From contig NZ_QJVB01000002.1 of assembly GCF_003397705.1 (NCBI RefSeq), positions 124,001 through 188,000 on the forward strand: a stretch of DNA of 64,000 nucleotides. The letters run 5' to 3'. Each line of letters starts with the position of its first letter. The stretch's first letter is position 1. The position numbers and the translations under genes were made by a program. Under the pieces are notes generated by a model, which had not been told where the DNA came from, did no database searches, and was given only the letters and a program-made list of their open reading frames with translations. Shown here piece after piece: positions 55,469-63,414 of this stretch. The stretch is from Gardnerella swidsinskii (lineage in GTDB: Bacteria > Actinomycetota > Actinomycetes > Actinomycetales > Bifidobacteriaceae).

Positions 55469-57568
55469 ATGACCGATTTCAACTGGTCTGCATTAGACGA
55501 GCGCGCCGTAAAGATGGCGAAGGTTCTCTCGGCTGATGCTGTTGAGCGAGCAGGACACGGACATCCTGGCTCCCCTGTTTCATTAGCACCGATTGCGTAC
55601 ACATTGTACCAGCATTTCATTAAGCACGATCCAGCTGACCCAAAGTGGGCTGGCCGCGATCGTTTTATTCTTTCTGGCGGTCACGCTTCGCTTACGCAAT
55701 ACGTGCAGTTGTTCTTCTCTGGATACGGCTTGACTCTTGACGATCTCAAGTATTTCCGTGGCGGTGCAGACACGCGTACTCCAGGTCACCCAGAATACGG
55801 CTTGACTCCAGGCATCGAAATGACTACTGGCCCACTCGGTCAGGGTCTTGCTTCTGCTGTTGGTTTCGCTTACGGCCAGCGCTTTGAGCGCGGTCTTCTT
55901 GATCCAGAAGCTTCAGCTGGCACTTCCCCATTCGATCACAAGGTTTGGGTTATCTGCGGCGAAGGCGACGTTGAGGAAGGCGTTTCTTCTGAAGCTGCTT
56001 CCTTGGCTGGAAACCAGAAGCTTGGCAATTTGACTGTAATCTTCGATGCAAACCACATTCAGATTGAAGGTGACACTAAGCTCACCTTCTCTGAGGATAT
56101 TCTTGCTCGTTACCGTGCATACGGTTGGTACACCGATGAAGTTAGCTTCATCCAGCCAGACGGATCCTACAAGGAAGACGTTCAGGCTTTGGCTGCAGCT
56201 ATTGAAAAGGCTCAGGAAGTTACTGATAAGCCTCACTTCATTAAGGTTAATACTTTGATTGCTTGGCCAACCCCAGGCAAGACCAACAACGAAGCTTCCC
56301 ACGGCTCCAAGCTTGGCGAAGAAGCTGTTAAGGGCTTGAAGGAACTTTGCGGTTTCGACCCAGAAGTTCAATTCCCAATCGACGAAGAAGCTTTGGTTCA
56401 CGCTCGCAAGGTTGCAGAGCGCGGCTTGGCTGCCCACAAGGCTTGGGATGAGGCTCTTGCAAAGTGGGCTGCCGCCAACCCAGATAAGGCTGCTCTTTAC
56501 GAGCGTCTTAAGGCTGGCAAGCTTCCAGAAGGCTTCGACAAGGCTATTGACGACTTGGTTGCTGGCTTCGAAGTTGGCTCTAAGGTTGCTACCCGTAAGG
56601 CTTCCGGCGCAGTTCTTAACGCAATTGCTGCTGTTATGCCAGAACTTTGGGGCGGTTCCGCTGATTTGGGCGGCTCCAACAACACCAACATTAAGGGCGC
56701 TGACTCCTTCGGTCCATCCGAAGACGCAACCCGCACTTGGCCAAACGTTTCCGAGTACGGTCGTCAGCTTCACTTCGGTGTGCGCGAGTTCGCAATGGGT
56801 GCTATTACCAACGGTATTTTGCTTGGTTCTGACACTCGCCCATTCAACGGCACCTTCTTCCAGTTCTCTGACTACGAGCGCCCAGCAGTTCGCTTGGCTG
56901 CTTTGATGGAGATTCCAAATCTCTACGTTTGGACCCACGATTCCGTAGCTTTGGGCGAAGATGGTCCAACTCACCAGCCAATCGAACACTTGGCTGCTTT
57001 CCGCGCTATTCCTCAGCTTGAGGTTGTGCGCCCTGCAGATGAGTACGAGACTGCTGAAGCTTACCGTTACTTCTTCGAGAAGAAGAACAGCTATCCAACT
57101 GCTATGATTTTGACCCGCCAAGGCGTTCCAACCCTCGCTGAGACTGCTGAAAAGGCTCGCGAAGGCGTGAAGCACGGCGCTTACGTTTTGGTTGATTGCG
57201 AAGGCACTCCAGACGTAATCATCATGGCAACCGGTTCCGAAGTTCAGTGGGCTGTTGCTGGCGCCAAGACTTTGGCTGCTGAAGGCATTAAGGCTCGCGT
57301 TCTTTCCATGCCATCCCTCGAATGGTTCGAAGAGCAGGACGAAGAGTACAAGGAAGCAATCTTGCCAAAGTCCGTCAAAGCTCGCGTTTCCATCGAAGCT
57401 GGCTTGGCATTGCCTTGGTACAAGTATCTTGGCGATTGCGGCAAGGCTGTTTCTATCGAACAGTACGGCTTGCAGGGTGACGGCGGTCAGAACATGATCG
57501 ACTTGGGCATTACTGCTGAGCACGTAGTAGAAGCTGCTAAGGCTTCTATCGAAGAAGCTCGCGCCTAA
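55469..57568 (+). CDS. tkt: Transketolase
   Basis: The 699-residue thiamin-diphosphate enzyme starts at ATG 55469 (MTDFNWSALDERAVKMAK) after GGAAGGAAAG; an in-frame start at 55391 would add 26 unconserved residues. Landmarks are GHGHPGSPVSLAP, the ThDP motif GEGDVEEGVSSEA and HDSVALGEDGPTHQPIEHL. It exchanges two-carbon units in the bifid shunt and pentose phosphate pathway. Codon use is strongly biased and GC-richer than neighbours, as expected of a highly expressed gene. It lies upstream of tal on the same strand. Confidence 0.97.
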   Translation: MTDFNWSALDERAVKMAKVLSADAVERAGHGHPGSPVSLAPIAYTLYQHFIKHDPADPKWAGRDRFILSGGHASLTQYVQLFFSGYGLTLDDLKYFRGGADTRTPGHPEYGLTPGIEMTTGPLGQGLASAVGFAYGQRFERGLLDPEASAGTSPFDHKVWVICGEGDVEEGVSSEAASLAGNQKLGNLTVIFDANHIQIEGDTKLTFSEDILARYRAYGWYTDEVSFIQPDGSYKEDVQALAAAIEKAQEVTDKPHFIKVNTLIAWPTPGKTNNEASHGSKLGEEAVKGLKELCGFDPEVQFPIDEEALVHARKVAERGLAAHKAWDEALAKWAAANPDKAALYERLKAGKLPEGFDKAIDDLVAGFEVGSKVATRKASGAVLNAIAAVMPELWGGSADLGGSNNTNIKGADSFGPSEDATRTWPNVSEYGRQLHFGVREFAMGAITNGILLGSDTRPFNGTFFQFSDYERPAVRLAALMEIPNLYVWTHDSVALGEDGPTHQPIEHLAAFRAIPQLEVVRPADEYETAEAYRYFFEKKNSYPTAMILTRQGVPTLAETAEKAREGVKHGAYVLVDCEGTPDVIIMATGSEVQWAVAGAKTLAAEGIKARVLSMPSLEWFEEQDEEYKEAILPKSVKARVSIEAGLALPWYKYLGDCGKAVSIEQYGLQGDGGQNMIDLGITAEHVVEAAKASIEEARA

Positions 57569-57731
57569 GCGAAACTTGCTACTAAAAGTAGATTGCTACT
57601 AAAAGCAAATCGCAAATAGTAGAGAATCGCAAATAGGTAGCGAATAAAAAGCTTGATGTATCAAAATAAAATTGGTATGTCACAAAACTAGAAGTGCTAA
57701 CGAAACACTTCACAAGAGACAGCGACGGCGT

Positions 57732-57771
57732 GTTGATGCCGAGCTACCGTTGGTTCGACATCAACCGCTGT
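57732..57771 (+). other. Stem-loop in the tkt-tal intergenic region
   Basis: GTTGATG (57732-57738) pairs with CATCAAC (57759-57765), and the outer ACAGCG / CGCTGT can extend it after an asymmetric loop. The 268-bp gap also has a small AAGTG/CACTT hairpin near 57692. It could terminate tkt, or structure the tal leader; no U-run follows closely. Confidence 0.5.
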
Positions 57772-57836
57772 TTCTTGTAAAAACGCCAAAATACCGACGT
57801 GCCCCAATTGGTGGAGCACAGTGTTAAGGAGATAAC

Positions 57837-58940
57837 ATGACTGAAGCAACGCAGCGCACCAGCGATTCCGGCGTTTCTATTTGGTTGGACGATTTGTCCC
57901 GTACCCGCATTGAGTCCGGCTCTTTGCAGGATTTGATTGCTAATAAGAATGTTGTTGGCGTTACCACCAACCCATCCATCTTCCAGAAGGCTTTGAGCCA
58001 GGTTGGCCCATACGATGCACAGCTTAAGGAACTCGGCAAGGTCGACGTTGAAACCGCTATCCGCGAGTTGACCACCACCGACGTTCGTAACGCAACCGAT
58101 ATCTTCCGCGAGATCGCTGAAAAGACCGACTTCGTTGACGGCCGCGTCTCCATCGAAGTTGACCCACGCTTGGCTCACGATACTGCTAACACTGAGAAGC
58201 AGGCTGAAGAGCTTTGGGCAAAGGTTGATCGTCCAAACGTTATGATTAAGATTCCAGCAACTTTGGAAGGTCTTCCAGCTATCACCGCTACCCTTGCTAA
58301 GGGTATTTCTGTGAACGTAACCTTGATCTTCTCCCTCGAGCGCTACGAGCAGGTTATCGACGCCTTCATCGAAGGTATCGCTCAGGCAGATGCTAACGGC
58401 CACGACTTGAAGCACATTGGTTCCGTAGCTTCCTTCTTCGTCTCCCGCGTTGATAGCGCTGTTGACAAGCTCCTCGAAGCTAACGGCTCCGATGAAGCTA
58501 AGGCTCTTGAAGGCAAGGCTGCTGTTGCTAACGCTCGCTTGGCTTACGAACTCTTCGAAAAGAAGTTCGCAGCTGACCCACGTTGGGCTGCTCTTGAAGC
58601 TAAGGGCGCTAAGAAGCAGCGTCCACTTTGGGCTTCTACCGGCACCAAGAACGCAGCTTACTCCGACTGCAAGTACGTTGACGAGTTGGTTGCTGAGCAT
58701 GTTGTGAACACCATGCCAGAAAAGACTTTGAACGCTCTTGCTGATCACGGCAACGGCGCTGCTTCCGTTAAGGGCACTTACGAAGAGAGCCACGCTGTTA
58801 TGAACAAGCTTGCTGAGCTTGGCATCAACATTAAGGACGTTACCGACAAGCTTGAGGCCGACGGTGTTGCCGCCTTCATCAAGTCTTGGGATTCCGTGAT
58901 TGCTGACGTGCAGTCCGGCATCGATCGCGTAAACGCCTGA
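57837..58940 (+). CDS. tal: Transaldolase
   Basis: The 367-residue enzyme transfers dihydroxyacetone units between sugar phosphates. The Schiff-base lysine lies in NVMIKIPATLEG, and TNPSIFQKAL, TLIFSLERYEQV and RPLWASTGTKN are typical of the actinobacterial (TAL-PGI-type N-terminal) subfamily. TAAGGAGATAAC precedes the ATG. With tkt it supplies the carbon rearrangements of the fructose-6-phosphate shunt. Confidence 0.97.
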   Translation: MTEATQRTSDSGVSIWLDDLSRTRIESGSLQDLIANKNVVGVTTNPSIFQKALSQVGPYDAQLKELGKVDVETAIRELTTTDVRNATDIFREIAEKTDFVDGRVSIEVDPRLAHDTANTEKQAEELWAKVDRPNVMIKIPATLEGLPAITATLAKGISVNVTLIFSLERYEQVIDAFIEGIAQADANGHDLKHIGSVASFFVSRVDSAVDKLLEANGSDEAKALEGKAAVANARLAYELFEKKFAADPRWAALEAKGAKKQRPLWASTGTKNAAYSDCKYVDELVAEHVVNTMPEKTLNALADHGNGAASVKGTYEESHAVMNKLAELGINIKDVTDKLEADGVAAFIKSWDSVIADVQSGIDRVNA

Positions 58941-58968
58941 TTTGATTAATCAGTAATAAATAAACATA

Positions 58969-59012
58969 AACCGCACATGTTCGTGGATTAATTCACACAT
59001 GTGCGGTTTTTG
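58969..59012 (+). terminator. Terminator downstream of tal
   Basis: A 12-bp perfect stem, AACCGCACATGT / ACATGTGCGGTT, is followed directly by TTTTTG, 28 bp after the tal stop. Confidence 0.9.
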
Positions 59013-59018
59013 TTTGCG

Positions 59019-59062
59019 GAGCACTCCAAACGAGAGGAAAACTCCCTACAATTGGAGCACTC
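59019..59062. repeat. Partial copy of the GCTCCAA...TTGGAGC repeat family
   Basis: This segment, GAGCACTCCAAACGAGAGGA on to AATTGGAGCACTC, is a divergent copy of the hairpin found near the 3' end of the two long direct repeats (59221-59263 and 61058-61100). It lies immediately after the tal terminator. Confidence 0.7.
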
Positions 59063-59071
59063 AAGCAGATT

Positions 59072-59301
59072 AACCAACTGAGAAAATAACGGTGATTACT
59101 TGCCAGAAAGAGTTCGCCAGCGAGATTCGGTTAAAACGTTGCGATGGCGCACGCGAGTTTCGTAAGCGAGCGCTTAGAGCGGCGAGCATCATCTCGCATT
59201 TGGAGGGTTGCGGAGGGTTAGACGCTCCAAACGCGAGGAAATTTCCCCACAATTGGAGCGCTCGACGTATGACTCCGCCCAACTGCGCCAGTAACGAAAA
59301 A
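59072..59301. repeat. Long direct repeat, left copy
   Basis: About 230 bp, nearly identical to 60910-61138 in the same orientation; I count two substitutions and one 1-bp length difference. It runs from AACCAACTGAGAAAATAACG to the A-run after GCCAGTAACG, and contains a GCTCCAA/TTGGAGC hairpin with an inner GGAAATTTCC palindrome. It ends 32 bp from the stop of the AbiEi-like gene. Confidence 0.92.
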
Positions 59302-59333
59302 CGGTAAAGCGTGCGCGCTTTAAGCGCTCGATA

Positions 59334-60707
59334 TTATCCAACGCGCATAATCCGCGGCACGCCAGCCTCAACAAGCTTCCGCTCAAGATTCTTAACGCCA
59401 ACAACATCCGCAAAATTAAAGCGCACAATCTTACTCACTCCGCACTCCCTAAAAAGCACCGACTCGCGCTCCGCCTGCCTATCAATATTGCGATTAATAG
59501 CGGCCTGATTGTAGGAATTACGCAACATTTGAGTATCAGACGAAGAATTGAAGTTGATATTCGCATGCGTAGAATTAGTCGAATCAACAAAATACTTCCC
59601 ATACCCATCAAGCTCACCAACAATCAGACCACCGCCCGAAACCCGCCACAAAAAATCACACCTATACTTAACCCTAGAATTTGACGCAACAAACTCATGC
59701 TGCAACTCAGGCACCATAAACCCAAGATCAATCATCGTGCCGCGCGCAAAAGACTCGCCGCCATTCTCACTTAAACCATTCTTAAAAAGGCAAAGGCGGC
59801 GCAGCATAAGAAGCGAATATTCCTTACTCCCATATTTTCCGAACCCGCCGCCAACGAATGCATTCGCAAACGACTCCGCAGAATTAGCAGTAACTACACT
59901 CTTCTCACGAGTACGCAAATCTTCATACTCTTCATTGAATGAATCGTACTCATCATAAACGTCGTCCGCGTATTGCAACTTATTAGCGCAACCATTTCTA
60001 CGTCCGCCAGCAGAAGTCCCGTATCTTCTTCCGCAAATCTCAAGAACCTTGTTAAAATTCACGTTATCGCGCGCAGCAGAATCAAAAATCGGCAGCGCTG
60101 TCCTAAAATTCACAGTATTCGCAACATCAAAAAGCATCGTGCTCTTGTCAACAATATGACTTCTAATCTCATAACTTACCCTGTCACTTGAATGCGGAAG
60201 CGTAACGAGACGTCTACCATGATTTCGACTCGGCTGCACAATGCGCACGTCATCACTTGTACCATCCTGTTCTTTGCATGTTCGCATAATCCTATGCAAA
60301 TACGGATTATCGTTAGCAGACTTGTGCACAGAACTACGAATATAAATCTTCGTTGAACTTACAGAAGAACTGAAGTTGCGCTGAATATTATCACTGCCAT
60401 CTTCTACATCATCATAATTTTCCACAATATCATAGCCAAGTAGCGCAGCAGCAGTAGGACCAGTGAACTTCCATTCTGGATAAATCTCCATTAAAGAAAT
60501 AGCTATGTGACGCATTTTTTCAGACGGATATAGCTTCTGCCAATACTCAGTTCGCGCGTAAAGATTGCGGAAAGTGCGCACAAAAGTGCCTTTCTTCACG
60601 CACCTATACGCATACTGCTTTTGCGCACCAGTAATTGGTCGTATGCACTGATGATTACTTTCTGCATTTTCGATCATGCGTATTATTTCGTTACTAGTAT
60701 TGCTCAT
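59334..60707 (-). CDS. AbiEi-like protein with C-terminal restriction-endonuclease-type fold
   Basis: The 457-residue protein resembles actinobacterial proteins that pair an AbiEi-antitoxin-like N-terminal domain (about residues 20-95, with GTFVRTFRNLYAR and KFTGPTAAALLGYD) with a Vsr/DUF559-like nuclease-fold C-terminus (about 335-457). In the latter, YRCDFLW, GELDGYGKYF and ERESVLFRECGVSKIVRF supply a D...E-x-D...K arrangement. The middle (100-330) is poorly conserved and Ser/Asn/Asp-rich. No AbiEii-type toxin partner is adjacent. The gene sits alone between the two long direct repeats. Confidence 0.65.
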   Translation of the reverse strand: MSNTSNEIIRMIENAESNHQCIRPITGAQKQYAYRCVKKGTFVRTFRNLYARTEYWQKLYPSEKMRHIAISLMEIYPEWKFTGPTAAALLGYDIVENYDDVEDGSDNIQRNFSSSVSSTKIYIRSSVHKSANDNPYLHRIMRTCKEQDGTSDDVRIVQPSRNHGRRLVTLPHSSDRVSYEIRSHIVDKSTMLFDVANTVNFRTALPIFDSAARDNVNFNKVLEICGRRYGTSAGGRRNGCANKLQYADDVYDEYDSFNEEYEDLRTREKSVVTANSAESFANAFVGGGFGKYGSKEYSLLMLRRLCLFKNGLSENGGESFARGTMIDLGFMVPELQHEFVASNSRVKYRCDFLWRVSGGGLIVGELDGYGKYFVDSTNSTHANINFNSSSDTQMLRNSYNQAAINRNIDRQAERESVLFRECGVSKIVRFNFADVVGVKNLERKLVEAGVPRIMRVG

Positions 60708-60790
60708 ACAATTTATTATTCAAAGATACAATATTTGCGCAATAAATTTTGAGCGTTGTGGATAAGAGGTATTACAGGAAGGTAGTGAGC

Positions 60791-60946
60791 GTTACTAACT
60801 CAGCTAACGAACTGAGAAAATAACGGTGATAAGCTCAACACTGTTACTAACTCAGTCAACAAACTGAGAAAATAACGGTAATAAGCTCAACACCGTTACT
60901 AACTCAGTCAACCAACTGAGAAAATAACGGTGATTACTTGCCAGAA
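60791..60946. repeat. Three 52-bp tandem hairpin repeats
   Basis: Units start at 60791, 60843 and 60895, each with GTTACTAACTCAG and CTGAGAAAATAACGG. Within a unit CTCAGT pairs with ACTGAG and the outer CCGTTA with TAACGG, so each can fold into a hairpin. The third runs into the right copy of the long direct repeat. The left long repeat begins with half of such a unit. Confidence 0.88.
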
Positions 60947-61138
60947 AGAGTTCGCCAGCGAGATTCGGTTAAAACGTTGCGATAGCGCAAGCGAGTTTCG
61001 TAAGCGAGCGCTTAGAGCGCGAGCATCATCTCGCATTTGGAGGGTTGCGGAGGGTTAGACGCTCCAAACGCGAGGAAATTTCCCCACAATTGGAGCGCTC
61101 GACGTATGACTCCGCCCAACTGCGCCAGTAACGAAAAA
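60910..61138. repeat. Long direct repeat, right copy
   Basis: This is the counterpart of 59072-59301, offset 1,838 bp at the start and 1,837 at the end. It lies between the start of the AbiEi-like gene and the stop of the HAD phosphatase gene (61150). Together with the 52-bp units it accounts for nearly all of the 442-bp gap 60708-61149. Confidence 0.92.
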
Positions 61139-61149
61139 AGGTTGGTTAT

Positions 61150-61986
61150 TCACAATCTAGTAAAAAGGGTTGAATGAAGCCAGTTGGCAACACCGTCGTC
61201 ATTGTTGGAATCGCAAACTTCGTCCGCAATCGCAAGCAAACGCGGATTACTATTCGCCACCGCTACCCCATAACCACCGGCACGGAACATATCAATATCA
61301 ATAATATCGTCGCCAAAAACAACAGTACGGCTAGGCTTAACGCCCAAACGATCGCAAATAACGTTCAGTGCATGTCCCTTGTTCGCAAGAGGATTCGTAA
61401 GCATCCACAACACATCTTCGCTAATATGCAAGGAAAAATCATCCGGAATAATACGCTGAAGCTGTTCCTTCTCGCAATCTCGCGGCACAATAATGATTTT
61501 GTCTGCTATGCCACTTGGAACATTGGAAAAATCTGTAATAATAAAATCCTGCTCGTTCCAAAGCATACGAACATCAAAATTAGTGTAACGAACGTCGTTC
61601 ATCACAATACCAAGACGGAGCGTAGGTATTTTATCAAGCAATCGCAGGCAAACATCAGCAGCAAGATTAGAGTCAAAACCAAAGCGAGTAAGAGTATCAA
61701 TGCTTCGCTGCGAAGTAAGTTCAGAAATAGTGCTGTGAACGCAATCAAAATCAATAAGCGCACCGTTTAGATACGCGCAAACTTGAGCTTTTAAATCGTG
61801 AACAAAATCAAAAGCGCTTCCAACAGGACGAGCCGTAATAATAGCAAGCGGAATACCAGATTCGTGCAAACGCTCAGCAGCCTGCACAGTTTCGCTGCTT
61901 AAAAAGCGGCCTTCAAAAGTATCGGAATCGTGAAGCATTGTGCCGTCAAGATCAGCAATTACTAAAGAAGGAGAAAAACGAAGCAT
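61150..61986 (-). CDS. Cof-type HAD-superfamily phosphatase
   Basis: The 278-residue protein has the HAD nucleophile motif DLDGTML (residues about 12-18), motif II in IITAR, and VVFGDDIIDIDMFRAGGYGVAVANS as motif IV, typical of Cof/YidA-like sugar-phosphate phosphatases. The substrate is unknown. It begins a reverse-strand position just downstream of secG, separated by about 145 bp with a stem-loop. Confidence 0.85.
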   Translation of the reverse strand: MLRFSPSLVIADLDGTMLHDSDTFEGRFLSSETVQAAERLHESGIPLAIITARPVGSAFDFVHDLKAQVCAYLNGALIDFDCVHSTISELTSQRSIDTLTRFGFDSNLAADVCLRLLDKIPTLRLGIVMNDVRYTNFDVRMLWNEQDFIITDFSNVPSGIADKIIIVPRDCEKEQLQRIIPDDFSLHISEDVLWMLTNPLANKGHALNVICDRLGVKPSRTVVFGDDIIDIDMFRAGGYGVAVANSNPRLLAIADEVCDSNNDDGVANWLHSTLFTRL

Positions 61987-62095
61987 TATAGTTACCCACT
62001 ATTTTTAATGTGCATAATGAATTTGTAAATCGCACAAATGCAAGCGCGTACGCAAGATCACACACAAGCCCATAAATTTTGATTTATAAAATAAA

Positions 62096-62123
62096 AAGCG
62101 CGCAATCTTTCGACTACGCGCTT
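62096..62123 (-). terminator. Stem-loop downstream of secG
   Basis: AAGCGCG and CGCGCTT arms enclose a 14-nt loop about 10 bp after the secG stop; the reverse strand continues TTTATTTTAT. Confidence 0.75.
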
Positions 62124-62133
62124 AAAAGAATAC

Positions 62134-62388
62134 TTAGATAAGTGAGAACTTAGTCATAAGGTTCAAGGCAACAATAACAGCCACCCAAATCAACGCTATA
62201 ATAACCGTCCAACGATTTAAGTTCTTTTCTGCAACACCAGAGCTACCAGCGTTCTTCGTTAAACCGCCGCCGAACATGTCGGAAAGGCCGCCGCCCTTGC
62301 CCTTGTGCATCAAAATTAACAATGTGAGCAAAATGCTAGTGAGCACAAGCAACACCTGCAAAATAATCTTCACAGTGGACACAACCAA
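62134..62388 (-). CDS. secG: Preprotein translocase subunit SecG
   Basis: The 84-residue protein has two TM segments (about residues 5-25 and 58-80) joined by the SecG loop LILMHKGKGGGLSDMFGGG. It assists SecYE in export. It follows tpiA by 55 bp; the pgk-tpiA-secG order is conserved in many Gram-positives. Confidence 0.93.
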   Translation of the reverse strand: MVVSTVKIILQVLLVLTSILLTLLILMHKGKGGGLSDMFGGGLTKNAGSSGVAEKNLNRWTVIIALIWVAVIVALNLMTKFSLI

Positions 62389-62443
62389 CCTCCTGTTTTA
62401 CAGTACTCAATTAAGTTTAATAATAACCTTTGACCGCTTAAGC

Positions 62444-63250
62444 TTATTTAGTCTCTAAACGTGTTTGCGCAGCCGTTAGTCGCACAATATTAGCAAGTTC
62501 TTGCGCATCAAGAGAAGCACCACCAATTAAGAATCCATCGACATCTGGCTCCGCGATAAGACTTGAAGCATTAGAAGAAGTTACAGATCCGCCGTAAAGA
62601 ATACGAACAGTATCTGCAACATCGTCACCGAACGTAACGCGCAAGTCTTCACGAATAGCCAATGCAGCTTCCTGAGCTGAGTTAGCAGTGGCAACCATAC
62701 CCGTACCAATTGCCCAAACTGGCTCGTACGCAATAATTAAACGCTTAGCTTGCTTCGCATCCAAATCGCGCGTTACATCATGCACTTGCCCTACAGCAAA
62801 ATCCAGCGCAACACCCTGTTGACGTTCTTTAAGACTTTCACCAACGCAAAGAATTGGCTGCATTCCTGCGGCAAGAACAGCTCGAACTTGATCAACTATA
62901 TTTGCATCATCTTCAGGATGATACTTGCGTCTTTCAGAATGACCAACAATAACCATTGAACATCCAAGACTTGCAAGCATATCTGCAGAAACATCACCAG
63001 TAAAAGCACCTTGAGCAGTAACAGAAACAGCTTGAGCTCCGTACAATATTGGCAAATGGTCAGACTCAACAAGAACTTGCACGCTTCTTATTGAAGTAAA
63101 AGAAGGCATAAGTGCAATTTCACAATCGTGATAGTCGTAATGCGCGTCACGCAGTAGCCACGCAAATTTTTGTATAAAATGCGTTGCTTCGCGGTGATTG
63201 AAGTTCATTTTCCAATTACCTGCGACTAGCGGCTTTCTTTTAACAACCAT
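62444..63250 (-). CDS. tpiA: Triose-phosphate isomerase
   Basis: The 268-residue glycolytic enzyme interconverts dihydroxyacetone phosphate and glyceraldehyde-3-phosphate. The catalytic Lys is in AGNWKMN, the His in VGHSERR and the Glu in AYEPVWAIGTG. I start at ATG 63250 (MVVKRKPLV) after AAGGGTGATT; a GTG six bases upstream is the alternative. Confidence 0.95.
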   Translation of the reverse strand: MVVKRKPLVAGNWKMNFNHREATHFIQKFAWLLRDAHYDYHDCEIALMPSFTSIRSVQVLVESDHLPILYGAQAVSVTAQGAFTGDVSADMLASLGCSMVIVGHSERRKYHPEDDANIVDQVRAVLAAGMQPILCVGESLKERQQGVALDFAVGQVHDVTRDLDAKQAKRLIIAYEPVWAIGTGMVATANSAQEAALAIREDLRVTFGDDVADTVRILYGGSVTSSNASSLIAEPDVDGFLIGGASLDAQELANIVRLTAAQTRLETK

Positions 63251-63304
63251 AATCACCCTTAAAAATTGAGGATTGAAGATTAATAGTATTGCGCAAATTA
63301 GTGT

Positions 63305-63355
63305 TATGCCGACCTCGATTTACAAAACGGATTCATAAAATCGAAAGTCGGCATA
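63305..63355 (-). terminator. Stem-loop between pgk and tpiA
   Basis: TATGCCGAC and GTCGGCATA pair, with an inner TCGATTT/AAATCGA extension. It lies about 60 bp after the pgk stop, so pgk and tpiA may be partly uncoupled. Confidence 0.7.
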
Positions 63356-63414
63356 AGCGGAAATATTTAGTTTATACTTGCTCGCGTAAATACTACTTAC
63401 TCAAGCAATATTAC

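Noticed and set aside
55913-57523. Long (536-codon) reading frame on the strand opposite tkt
   Set aside because: It is a shadow of the strong codon bias of transketolase; its translation has no recognisable domain and no RBS or promoter context. The same holds for the 349-codon frame opposite tal.
60791-60946. CRISPR array
   Set aside because: The 52-bp units are contiguous with no unique spacers and no cas genes; the same applies to the 13-bp and 21-bp repeat sets.
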